Assembly: GCA_903920205.1 (NCBI GenBank)
Contig: CAIXLI010000110.1
Span: 1 to 61,065 of the forward strand
Direction of reading: 5' to 3'
Length of the DNA: 61,065 nucleotides
DNA from: an uncultured Pseudomonadota bacterium
GTDB taxonomy: Bacteria > Pseudomonadota > Alphaproteobacteria > UBA9219
The notes beneath the pieces were generated by a model that worked only from the letters and a program-made list of their open reading frames with translations, made no database searches and had not been told where the DNA came from. Below, one piece after another: positions 36,423 to 45,344 of this stretch (position 1 is the stretch's first letter; each line of letters begins with the position of its first letter). The translations under genes were made by a program, and so were the position numbers.

Positions 36423-37532
36423 CTAGGGAATAAGGGCGCGATACAAGATCTTGTATTTTTCGCCCATGATCTCGGCGGTATAGAGTGCGGCATGCTGCAG
36501 GGTCGAGGCAGACATTTGTTGCCGTTGTTCCGCGCTGCGAGAAAGATACCGCTCAAGAGCGTCTCCCAAAGCCTTTTCCGAAAAATCCTGCGCGACAAAG
36601 CCCGTGACGCCCTCAATGATGGCTTCTTCCACGCCGCCAACGGGCGGCGCAATGACAGGCGCTCCGACATTAAGGCTCTCCAGAAAAGTAATGGGCAGCG
36701 TCTCAAAATCGCTGCTGTTCAGAAGACAGTCGAAACCCGGCAAAATCTTGCGCGCGTCGCACGCGCCCAGCATCTCGCAATGATCCTGCAGATTGAGGCG
36801 AATGCGTTCTGCTTCGACCTCTTCGCGCAGGGAACCATCGCCGATCAGGATAAGCCTCGCCTGAGGATGTAATTTGACAGCCTGCGCAAAAGCGGCAAGC
36901 GCGCGTAAAGGTTTTTTCTGCGCCTCCAGCCTGCCGACGAAGCCGCACAAAATCTGGCCGTCCTTCGCTTTTAAGGCAAGCCGCGCCTGTTCACGCGAGG
37001 CGCTAAAATGGGGCGTCGCTCCGTTGGGAACCAGGAAAAGTTTCGAGGGGGCGATTCCAAGCCCTCGGCTATGCTCAAGCTCGCCCTTGGAAACGTTGAT
37101 AACGCAAGGCGTTAGCCAGCTCAGGATGCGTTCAAGCCACCCGTAAATAGCCGGCGTATCGGGTTTCATCGAATAAAAGGCATGCGCCGTATAAACGACC
37201 GTGCCGGGAAGGAAAACACCCGCAAGGCGCGTCAAGGCTCCTGCCTTCGAACTGTGGCCGTGAATAATATCGAACGGCCCTGCGCGGCGCAGGGTCTTCC
37301 ACAATAGCCACCCGTCGTAGAAATCGTGCAACCCGACTGGTCTATGCATCGGAGAGGGGAGAAGGCGAAGGCGAGGCAGGGATTCCAGCGCGGCGACAAA
37401 ACCGGCTTCGGCGCGATCCGGCGCGTAACAAACCGTCACGTCGTCTCCGTGCTCAAGCCCATAGCGAGCCAGTTCGAAAACAACCTGACCGCTACCGCCC
37501 CCTGCGGCTTCCACCACATGACAAACGCGCAT
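36423..37532 (-). CDS. Glycosyltransferase family 4
   Basis: GGGSGQVVFELARYGLEHGDDVTVCYAPD; GRLEAQKKPLRALAAFAQAV; LNSSDFETLPITFLESLNVGAPVIAPPVGGVEEAI. Confidence 0.92.
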   Translation of the reverse strand: MRVCHVVEAAGGGSGQVVFELARYGLEHGDDVTVCYAPDRAEAGFVAALESLPRLRLLPSPMHRPVGLHDFYDGWLLWKTLRRAGPFDIIHGHSSKAGALTRLAGVFLPGTVVYTAHAFYSMKPDTPAIYGWLERILSWLTPCVINVSKGELEHSRGLGIAPSKLFLVPNGATPHFSASREQARLALKAKDGQILCGFVGRLEAQKKPLRALAAFAQAVKLHPQARLILIGDGSLREEVEAERIRLNLQDHCEMLGACDARKILPGFDCLLNSSDFETLPITFLESLNVGAPVIAPPVGGVEEAIIEGVTGFVAQDFSEKALGDALERYLSRSAEQRQQMSASTLQHAALYTAEIMGEKYKILYRALIP

Positions 37533-37688
37533 GATACCCCATACAAACAACTGCGTTTCAACACTTTCTTCATCATAGCCGCCGATACGATAGGCGCAAG
37601 CAAATCCTTTCCTTTCATAGGGATAGCGTGTTAGAGATTTTGTCGCACGCGATACAATCTTTGTTAATCATAAACCTTCCGCGCCCGC

Positions 37689-38801
37689 ATGACGCATTCC
37701 GACGCACCGCCCCGTTTGCTCATTGTTTGCCAAGGCATCGATGGGGGGGTCGCTCCCTTGTCCAGCGCCTTGGCCTATGGGCTGCGCGAAAAGGGATGGG
37801 ACTGCTCCCTTTTGTATATAGGGCGACCGGCAACTCCCGTTTTTGTTCAAAAAGATCGACAACGCGGCATTGACAGCCATGCGATTGTCACGGGCAAGGC
37901 GCGTTCATGGGCCGAAGTTTGGGGGCTGATACGCTCGGTCAGTGCTGTATGGCGTGTCGTGCGGGACAAGCGTCCGGCATCCATTATTTTTGCGGGTTTC
38001 ATGCCAGCGTTTCTTTATGCGCCTTTTTTGCGCCTGGCGACATCGGCGCAATTTGTCCTGTGGGATCACGCGCCGCAAAACACTTTCCTGAAAATCAAGA
38101 AGCTAGTTTTTCCTGTAGCGCTGAAAGGGCTCGATCGGATCGTCAGCATAGCGCCCGGCACGGCGGCGGCGATGACGGAATATTTCGGCGTTCCTGCGGA
38201 CGAGGTCACGATCATTCCGAACGGCGTCGACCCGACCCGATGGCAGGCGATACCCCCCGCGCGGGATTTGTCAGCCTTGCGCGTCATCATGCCCGCGCGG
38301 GCCGATCTTAATCAGAAAGATCCGATCACACTTATTTGCGCTGCCGCAAGGTTGCGCAAGCAGGGGGTGGATATCGAAGTTACGCTGGTTGGTTCCGGCG
38401 TTGACGAAGCCCGCGTTCGTGAGGCAATAGAAGCCGAAGGCGCCGCTGCTTTCATTCACTCCGTCGCCACATCCAACGATGTTCCCTCGTTGGTCGCGAA
38501 ACACAATGTTGTATGTCTTTCCACAAAGTTCGAAGGCTTGCCGACGGTTGTGATCGAAGGGATGCTGGCACGGCGTATTGTTCTGGCCTCGCGCGTGGCG
38601 GGATGCGTCGATGTCATTCGCGATGGTGAGAACGGATTTCTGTTTACGGCAGGATCGGCGGAGGACTGCGCGGAAAAATTAAGAGCCCTGACATCTATGC
38701 CCGCTCCTCAGACAATTATCGAGAACGCCTATCAAGACGCCATGACCCTCTATGCACCCGTCGCAATGGTCGAAAACTTCCATCGCGTCTTGGCGGGGTA
38801 A
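37689..38801 (+). CDS. Glycosyltransferase family 4
   Basis: GIDGGVAPLSSALAYGLREKGWDC; VTIIPNGVDPTRW; CLSTKFEGLPTVVIEGMLARRIVLASRVAGCVDVIRDGENGFL. Confidence 0.9.
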   Translation: MTHSDAPPRLLIVCQGIDGGVAPLSSALAYGLREKGWDCSLLYIGRPATPVFVQKDRQRGIDSHAIVTGKARSWAEVWGLIRSVSAVWRVVRDKRPASIIFAGFMPAFLYAPFLRLATSAQFVLWDHAPQNTFLKIKKLVFPVALKGLDRIVSIAPGTAAAMTEYFGVPADEVTIIPNGVDPTRWQAIPPARDLSALRVIMPARADLNQKDPITLICAAARLRKQGVDIEVTLVGSGVDEARVREAIEAEGAAAFIHSVATSNDVPSLVAKHNVVCLSTKFEGLPTVVIEGMLARRIVLASRVAGCVDVIRDGENGFLFTAGSAEDCAEKLRALTSMPAPQTIIENAYQDAMTLYAPVAMVENFHRVLAG

Positions 38802-40079
38802 TCAGCGTGTCGGGTGCTTATACCCGCGCACGTGGTGCCAGCGCCAGACGAGCAGAAAGGCCGAGGCGCAAACGGCGCTGTATCCGACTCCGCTAAAGCC
38901 GAAAAGCGGCACCAGCAAAAGATTGCCGCCCAAAGCCGGAATCAAGAACAGCAAATTGCCGAGCCATATGGCGCGATCCTGATGACGTGCAAAAAGAATA
39001 TAGTTCTTCACATCGGCATTCGCGCGTAGCCATGTGGCGAACAGCATCAGCAAAAACACGCCCGAACTCGAGACGAAAGCGTGACGACCAAGCAGAATAC
39101 CGAGCAGCGGGACAAAGATGCCAAGCCCGACGGCGACGGCTCCCGACCCGATAAGGATTTGTCGGCTGGCGCGATGCGCTTCTTGATGGAAGCGGTCATG
39201 GGCGTTATCCCGATGATGTTGAATCATTCGTGGCGTGGCAAAGGCCAAAACACCGCTTTGCATCAGGGTTAGCAGCGCGTTGGTAAACGAGAAATAAAAG
39301 GTCAGGACGCCGACATCCTCAAGCGTCAGATAATGCTCGACGACAAAGCGATCGACGAAAGTCCCCGCCGTCAATCCCATCATGCCCAGCCAGACAAGGC
39401 TGCCGATGCGTACGCCTTTGCCTACCCATCGCCAATCGACAGGGCGGCGCATGACCTCGCCCCACGGAAGGCTGCGCCACGTCCACAGCGTCGCCACGAC
39501 ACTGACGCCCGACCCGATCATCCACCCGATCAAAAGGGTATCGGCATTGCGGTATGCGGCATTAAGCATGCACAGGGCGACGACGGGAAAGACCCAAAGT
39601 CCGGAACGAATAAAAAGCATCGCGTTGGCAAGAACCTGCTGATGAAGCGAGTTCTGGTTGGCATAGGTGACAGCGCCGAAACTTTCGAACACCGTAAGAA
39701 CAAGAACGTAAATCATCGTGCGCGGCGGAACGTCCACGCCATGCGCGGTGATCAGCGCCGCCATCACGACGGCGAGCGCAAGATAATTCAACCCGTAAAG
39801 AACGGCCTGATCGCGCATTTTATACAAGACAGTAGCGGGGTGGGCTCCCACGATATCGCGGCTGACGACATAGATAAGGTCTTGCCCCATCACGACGGTC
39901 AGCATCGTGACCGCGCCCATGACGAGGCCGTAAGTCCCAATATCGGCCAGGTTAAAAGACCGTCCTATGTATAGAGCCAGCCCCATCTTGGCGATCATGG
40001 GGAGAAGACGAAGAACGATGTTCGTGATTTGTGGCGCGAACCCTAGAAGCGCTGCCTTCAATCGCCGCCGTTTATCCAC
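38802..40079 (-). CDS. Polysaccharide flippase (Wzx/MATE-like) membrane protein
   Basis: Multi-TM; GFAPQITNIVLRLLPMIAKMGLALYIGRSFNLADIGTYGLVMG. Confidence 0.82.
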   Translation of the reverse strand: MDKRRRLKAALLGFAPQITNIVLRLLPMIAKMGLALYIGRSFNLADIGTYGLVMGAVTMLTVVMGQDLIYVVSRDIVGAHPATVLYKMRDQAVLYGLNYLALAVVMAALITAHGVDVPPRTMIYVLVLTVFESFGAVTYANQNSLHQQVLANAMLFIRSGLWVFPVVALCMLNAAYRNADTLLIGWMIGSGVSVVATLWTWRSLPWGEVMRRPVDWRWVGKGVRIGSLVWLGMMGLTAGTFVDRFVVEHYLTLEDVGVLTFYFSFTNALLTLMQSGVLAFATPRMIQHHRDNAHDRFHQEAHRASRQILIGSGAVAVGLGIFVPLLGILLGRHAFVSSSGVFLLMLFATWLRANADVKNYILFARHQDRAIWLGNLLFLIPALGGNLLLVPLFGFSGVGYSAVCASAFLLVWRWHHVRGYKHPTR

Positions 40080-40638
40080 GGGGCAGCACGCGCGCCGGAA
40101 CGCCGACAGCGGTCGAGTTGTCGGGGATGTCTGTCAAAACCACGGCATTCGCCCCGATCAAGACGTTGTTGCCGATCTTAACGTCGCCCAGAAGAACCGC
40201 TCCGGCAAAGATTTTTACATTGTTGCCGATGGTGGGATAGGCATCGATCAAGGGGTTCTCGCTGCTATGGCGAATGCCCAGCGAAACATTCTGGAAGATC
40301 GTCACATGGTCGCCGATGACGGCTCTGCCGACCACAATGCCAACGGGGTGGGGCAGGTGAAGGCCGGGTCCCGCCGTCGCCGAGCTGGAAATATCGCAAG
40401 CAATCAAAAGATGGTTGATGCGACGGATCACTTTTTCCGCAATTTTGCCGAGGAGTCCTCGTCCGTAGCAAGCCCCCCCTATACGAAACAGAAAGACAGC
40501 CAGAAAACTTGCCGAGGAGAAAAAACACCAAACGATCCGCGCACGCGACGGATGTTCAACCCCAATAACCCTTAAATCGTCGCAAAGAGCCTGATAAAGG
40601 GAGGTTCCCTGTTTCGTCGATGTCTGCGTCATAATCAT
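40072..40638 (-). CDS. Serine O-acetyltransferase-like (left-handed beta-helix) acyltransferase
   Basis: CDISSSATAGPGLHLPHPVGIVVGRAVIGDHVTIFQNVSLG ... VKIFAGAVLLGDVKIGNNVLIGANAVVLTDIPDNSTAVGVPARVL. Confidence 0.92.
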   Translation of the reverse strand: MIMTQTSTKQGTSLYQALCDDLRVIGVEHPSRARIVWCFFSSASFLAVFLFRIGGACYGRGLLGKIAEKVIRRINHLLIACDISSSATAGPGLHLPHPVGIVVGRAVIGDHVTIFQNVSLGIRHSSENPLIDAYPTIGNNVKIFAGAVLLGDVKIGNNVLIGANAVVLTDIPDNSTAVGVPARVLPRG

Positions 40639-40667
40639 CCCTTGTAAAAATTCGTGATGTGGCGTCT

Positions 40668-41924
40668 TTATTGCGGCGTCACCAGAAAATTTAAAAACCG
40701 GTCACCAATGTAATCTTGGTCGAAAACGGCGGCTTTTTCCAGAGCATAATTTCGCCATGGCGTCAATATTGACGGATTTTCCAGAATTTTCTCGAGAGCG
40801 GTCTGCCATGCCGTCGTATCGCCCGGGGGCACCAGCATCCCGTTTTTTCCTTCTTCGACCAATTCGGGAATGCCCGCTTTGTCGCTGCCGATTACGGGCA
40901 GCCCCAAACTGAGGGCATGAATGACAACGCCTGGCGAGTTTTCCGCCCAAACGGAGGGAATGCACAAAACATCGCTATTAATCATGAAGTTGCTGATCTC
41001 TTGCTGCGAGACAAAACCAGCAAAGTGGCACCATGGCAGGGTGCCGTATTGCGCCCGCAGCTTCTCCTCGTCAGGACCAGCGCCGACGACAGTCAGGGTA
41101 AAGGTGTAACGCGAGGCTAGCTTGCTTGCCGCTTCCAACAGAACGTCGACGCCTTTCGTGCTGTGCAGACGTCCGACATACAGTATGCGCACAGAGTCAG
41201 ATTCCGTGCGGGCCGCCGTAGGAACGGGCGTGCTGTTCGCATTCAAGATCGCGGCATGGGGCCATTGCCGGACCGGAAAAAATCGCGAGAGAAGAGCGAT
41301 ATTTGCCCGCGAAGGCGAGCAGAAACGAAGTGCCGAAAATCCTTTGAAGCAAAAGGTTTTATACAACGAGGATAACCAGCAAGCCGCGCAACGCTTTTTG
41401 CATTCCTTCCCGTTCTTGAACATCCCCATGCGCACGCAGGTCAGAGAGAGATCGTGCAAAAAATAAACAGTCGGGACGCCGCTTCGGGCAACTTCACGCA
41501 GCGCGTTATACCCAAGCCCCTGCATGCCATGGATCAGGATGTAATCCGGTTTGAATATCCGCAAGACCCGCGCGACAATCCCACGGTTGCGCGGGTCGAT
41601 ATGGTCTTGCAAGTGCCATAAAGGTTTAAGCCATTTCTTGGCTGACATGGCGTAGTATTGTGGATAGGCGCGGGGCATCCAAGCGCGCCAAATCTTCAGC
41701 CCCTTGACTTCCCTGCCGTCGAGAGCCTCTTGAGGCGCTTTCGCCGTGGTCAGGACCCCCACATCGGCCCCTTTTTCGCGTAGCCACTGAGCCAGATTAG
41801 CGGCGGACATCTCCGCCCCGCCCAGAACATCCGGAGGAAACAAAGGCGAAAGGATAAGGAAGCGTTGATTCCTTATATCGGGGCGGCTAGAATTCCCACC
41901 GCTGGGTTGATCGGGCTCGGTCAA
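40668..41924 (-). CDS. Glycosyltransferase family 4
   Basis: FLILSPLFPPDVLGGAEMSAANLAQWLREKGADVGVLT; YVGRLHSTKGVDVLLEAASKL; SVWAENSPGVVIHALSLGLPVIGSDKAGIPELVEEGKNGMLVPPGD; TTG start at 41924 with AAGGA upstream. Confidence 0.88.
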   Translation of the reverse strand: MTEPDQPSGGNSSRPDIRNQRFLILSPLFPPDVLGGAEMSAANLAQWLREKGADVGVLTTAKAPQEALDGREVKGLKIWRAWMPRAYPQYYAMSAKKWLKPLWHLQDHIDPRNRGIVARVLRIFKPDYILIHGMQGLGYNALREVARSGVPTVYFLHDLSLTCVRMGMFKNGKECKKRCAACWLSSLYKTFCFKGFSALRFCSPSRANIALLSRFFPVRQWPHAAILNANSTPVPTAARTESDSVRILYVGRLHSTKGVDVLLEAASKLASRYTFTLTVVGAGPDEEKLRAQYGTLPWCHFAGFVSQQEISNFMINSDVLCIPSVWAENSPGVVIHALSLGLPVIGSDKAGIPELVEEGKNGMLVPPGDTTAWQTALEKILENPSILTPWRNYALEKAAVFDQDYIGDRFLNFLVTPQ

Positions 41925-41955
41925 ATTTTTATCCTTGTGTGACGATAATATTTTT

Positions 41956-43434
41956 ATGACCCTCGCATCTTCTTCTCCTCTTTCTATACGACAGACGCCA
42001 ACATGCAATAGGCTTATGCGCCTAACGGTTTTGTGCACGGCGGCGGGTGTCTTTGGCCTTTTTCTTTTTGGCTGGTGGGACTCTCCCGTTTCGGCGTGGT
42101 TGGCGTTATTTCTTTATGGGACCTTTTACCTCTATCTTCTCAAGATTGCCCCGGGATCGGCCTTGGCCCTCTTTCCTGCTTTTGGCGGCGTCGCGCTAAC
42201 CCAGTTTATCTCGGGCATTCTTATTGAAAGTGGAGGCTATCTTACCGAAACGAAAGAGATGGGCAGCGCGACAGGCGCATTTTTGCGGCTTGCCGTGACC
42301 TATGCGCTATTTTTCGGAACAGCGGCGCTCATTATTGAACACTATATTGAACGATGGAAACGGAATGGTCAGATTGACGCCTTTGTTGCCCGTCAGGTTC
42401 GCCCCTTTATGCCCTTGGCGCGTGTTATCGACGTTCTTATTGGTGTGATGCTGGCCTATCTCGTTTATGTGGGAGTAAAAAACGGATTTCCCTTGCTCAC
42501 TGGCCAAGATCGTTTTGATTTTGCGAACGATGTGGATGACCCAACCTACCTTTCCTTGATGGGTAACCGCGTTATGGCGATGGCCTATCTCGGCGTTATG
42601 ATGGCGATTGCGCCTAAGTCGGGGTTTTATCGGTTTATGGCTTTCGGCGTGCTGATCGTTTCGGCGTTGCTGGGCGATAAATTTACGGAATATGTAATCT
42701 CTATGGGACAATTGGTGGGGCCATCGCTTTGCCGGATGGCGTGGAGCGACAAGGGGCTGCCTTTGCGCAGGATTTTCGTCTTGGGCGTAGTCCTTGTGTT
42801 AATTACCATGCCGCTGGTTTTTGTGGCCTATGGCGGGCCGTCTGACGCGTCAAGTGGGATAGGGCGGATGAAGGATCGCATGACGCTTCAAGGCCAATTG
42901 TGGTTTCTGGCCGACCGCGAAGTGACGGACATTGTAAAATTCGAAGAGGCTCCCCTGATCGCCGAGTTTACCAAAATGGCAATTCCCGAGCAATCATCCA
43001 AGGAGTCGGATAAGAAAAACCCTCCTTATCAAGGGATGTCCTGGATGCTGCTCCATTTCGCACCGCCGTCCGATGCGGCTTTACGTTTAAAAACGGGCGT
43101 TGTGTATTGTCTGGGGCTGCATGCCTATTTTTTGGAAATGCTGGGGTGGAGCGGTCTTGTCGTGTTTAACTTCATCTTTGCCGGGCTTGTGGGGCTTATC
43201 GTGGCGGGGGCGCTTTATAGCTTGATCTATGGGCGGCTCGTTTATTTGCTCTATTTCTCGAAATTTCTGACTTTTTGGCTCGCCGCGTCAAGCGTCGCCG
43301 ATCCGTCTATGCTGGTGAACTGGAAAACATTTTTGCTGCTGCTGAGCTTAGGCTTCTATTACCTTTTAGACCGACGCTTTAATCCCGCCTTCTTCGGTCC
43401 TCACAAAGCCAAGCCTCACGTCACGGTACGATAA
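41956..43434 (+). CDS. Polytopic membrane protein, putative polysaccharide polymerase (Wzy-like)
   Basis: ~500 aa with many TM helices; embedded between GT and beta-helix genes. Confidence 0.65.
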   Translation: MTLASSSPLSIRQTPTCNRLMRLTVLCTAAGVFGLFLFGWWDSPVSAWLALFLYGTFYLYLLKIAPGSALALFPAFGGVALTQFISGILIESGGYLTETKEMGSATGAFLRLAVTYALFFGTAALIIEHYIERWKRNGQIDAFVARQVRPFMPLARVIDVLIGVMLAYLVYVGVKNGFPLLTGQDRFDFANDVDDPTYLSLMGNRVMAMAYLGVMMAIAPKSGFYRFMAFGVLIVSALLGDKFTEYVISMGQLVGPSLCRMAWSDKGLPLRRIFVLGVVLVLITMPLVFVAYGGPSDASSGIGRMKDRMTLQGQLWFLADREVTDIVKFEEAPLIAEFTKMAIPEQSSKESDKKNPPYQGMSWMLLHFAPPSDAALRLKTGVVYCLGLHAYFLEMLGWSGLVVFNFIFAGLVGLIVAGALYSLIYGRLVYLLYFSKFLTFWLAASSVADPSMLVNWKTFLLLLSLGFYYLLDRRFNPAFFGPHKAKPHVTVR

Positions 43435-44483
43435 TGACAAGAATAAATGTACGTGCCGTTCTTCTTCTTATCCTGTGCTTCTTGTCTTGGCCTGCGACAG
43501 CCAAAGCGGTCGTTGATCGGCAAGACGAGCTGCAACGCATGTTCGATCGCGCGGCGGAAACGGGGCAGCGCGTTCAGCTTTCCGCCGGAATCTATCGCCA
43601 CAGCGGCCTTCTCACCCTGCGTGGCATCGAGGTTTCCGGCGTCGGTCCCGACACGGTGATTGAGGGGACGACGCGCGATCACTCCGCCCTTATCTTAACA
43701 GGGCAGGGCGCGAAGCTATCCCGTGTCAAGCTGACCTACCGGTCCACCACGCGTTCCGACGACGTGCAGGCGTCAGAGGTGCTTGTAAAAAACGCGCATC
43801 ATTTTGAAGTCAGCGACATCGCTATTGATGGCGGCGACTGTGCGGGCATTTTAATGACCGACGCGCATCAAGGAACGGTCAGGAACAACGACATCCGCAA
43901 CACGCTGGCGGATTCCATTCACATGACGGGCAGTTCTTCCGACATCATTGTCCACGACAACACGACCTTCAATTCGGGAGACGACGGCATCGCCGTTGTC
44001 AGCTATGAACGCGACGGCGGCAAGGTTCACGCCATCGAAGCCTTCCGCAACACGATCATCGATAATAAATTCGCGCGTGGCATGTCGGTCGTGGGCGGAG
44101 ACGATGTTGTGTACCACGATAATTTTATCCAATGCGCCGGACAATGGGCGGGCATTTACATCGCCAGCGAAAGCGTTTTTAAAACTTTCGGGTCGGGTAA
44201 TGTCCGGTTGAAAAACAATATAGTCAAGGAATGCGGCGGGCCCAAAATCGGTCACGGCGCCGTCACGATCTTTTCCGACTATAACGACAATCGGCACATC
44301 GTCGCCGAAGGCAATGTGCTGGCGAATTCAAAAGACATAGGTTTCCACGTCATAGGCCAACGAAACGCCGATATCAGTCTGAAAGACAATCTTATTCTGC
44401 GTTCTCGGGGTAAGGCCTTGTACAAAGAGCCCGAAGCGCCGCCCGTCGCGCAATCCGGCAATGTAGTAATCGGGGGCGAATAG
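43434..44483 (+). CDS. Right-handed parallel beta-helix protein (pectate-lyase-like/polysaccharide-modifying)
   Basis: Signal peptide; repeated GxxxxxNxI pattern (NNDIRNTLADSIHMTGSSSDIIVHDNTTFNSGDDGIAVVSY). Confidence 0.82.
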   Translation: MTRINVRAVLLLILCFLSWPATAKAVVDRQDELQRMFDRAAETGQRVQLSAGIYRHSGLLTLRGIEVSGVGPDTVIEGTTRDHSALILTGQGAKLSRVKLTYRSTTRSDDVQASEVLVKNAHHFEVSDIAIDGGDCAGILMTDAHQGTVRNNDIRNTLADSIHMTGSSSDIIVHDNTTFNSGDDGIAVVSYERDGGKVHAIEAFRNTIIDNKFARGMSVVGGDDVVYHDNFIQCAGQWAGIYIASESVFKTFGSGNVRLKNNIVKECGGPKIGHGAVTIFSDYNDNRHIVAEGNVLANSKDIGFHVIGQRNADISLKDNLILRSRGKALYKEPEAPPVAQSGNVVIGGE

Positions 44484-44493
44484 GTTTGGCCTA

Positions 44494-44508
44494 TTAACCC
44501 CTTGTTAA
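44494..44508. promoter_or_regulatory. CtrA box TTAACCCCTTGTTAA upstream of rcdA
   Basis: Exact TTAA-N7-TTAA, 67 bp upstream of ATG 44576. Confidence 0.75.
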
Positions 44509-44575
44509 AGGCTTTTACACTTCTTTTTAAGGATAACGCGCTACGAAGGGAGGGTAAGACGAAAGGAACAAAGTC

Positions 44576-45040
44576 ATGCCCGCCCCCAAAGCCACCACAC
44601 TTCTCGATCGCACCTTCGATGAAGGCGTCGCCCTGACGCAAGAGGTTCGCAACTACATCGCCTATCACGAACAAGCCGACCGCCGCGAATTCGAATTGTC
44701 GCGCTGTCTGCATGTTGGCTATCAACACACGCGCATTTCGGCTCGTTTGATTCAAGTGATGACCTGGCTGTTGGCGATGAAAGCTTTGCTGTCCGGCGAA
44801 ATTTCGCCCGAGCAATTCACCGCGCCCCAATATGCACTAACTCACAGCGAAGAATGCACCAGCGACAAGGGCGAGAACGACGAGGAAGTTCCCGCCGGTT
44901 TGCGCGACCTTCTGGTCCGCAGCCACGCTTTGTATTCGCGCATCCTTCGTCTGGACTCTATGGTGCGCACCAAACTGGACGCTGGCGAAGTCCCGAATTT
45001 CGCCATGCTGTCGGGTCCGAGTATCATCCCCCTTAATTAA
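44576..45040 (+). CDS. rcdA: RcdA-like / DUF1465 protein (regulator of CtrA degradation)
   Basis: FDEGVALTQEVRNYIAYHEQADRREFELSRCLHVGYQHTRISARLIQVMTWLLAMKALLSGEISPEQF typical DUF1465. Confidence 0.85.
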   Translation: MPAPKATTLLDRTFDEGVALTQEVRNYIAYHEQADRREFELSRCLHVGYQHTRISARLIQVMTWLLAMKALLSGEISPEQFTAPQYALTHSEECTSDKGENDEEVPAGLRDLLVRSHALYSRILRLDSMVRTKLDAGEVPNFAMLSGPSIIPLN

Positions 45041-45157
45041 CCGACCTTCAGGGCTGACCTTCCGCTGAAGACGGGGCGTCGCCTCTTCGCAGCATTTTCC
45101 AAGCACAGAACAAGCCGCCCACAACCCTGGCGGGAACGGCATGACGCAACTCATTGA

Positions 45158-45200
45158 AAACGAGGAAACTTCATTCCGCCATCGTTCTGTTTCCTCGTTT
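45158..45200 (+). terminator. Long hairpin between rcdA and pgaA (terminator or leader structure)
   Basis: Perfect 12-bp stem AAACGAGGAAAC (45158-45169) / GTTTCCTCGTTT (45189-45200), 19-nt loop. Confidence 0.55.
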
Positions 45201-45344
45201 CTTGTGGCGCAAAAACATTAATAAAAATTAATCATGTTTCAACAGAAGAAAGAGCAAAACGGTGAAACTAATTGACAAATAAGTAATTTCGCTGGAGAAA
45301 CGACACACGGCTATTGAGCCCAATTGTTGTCATGTAATAACATT

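Noticed and set aside
45213-45230. ATTAATAAAAATTAAT before pgaA as CtrA box
   Set aside because: TTAA-N6-TTAA spacing; more likely simple A/T-rich palindrome
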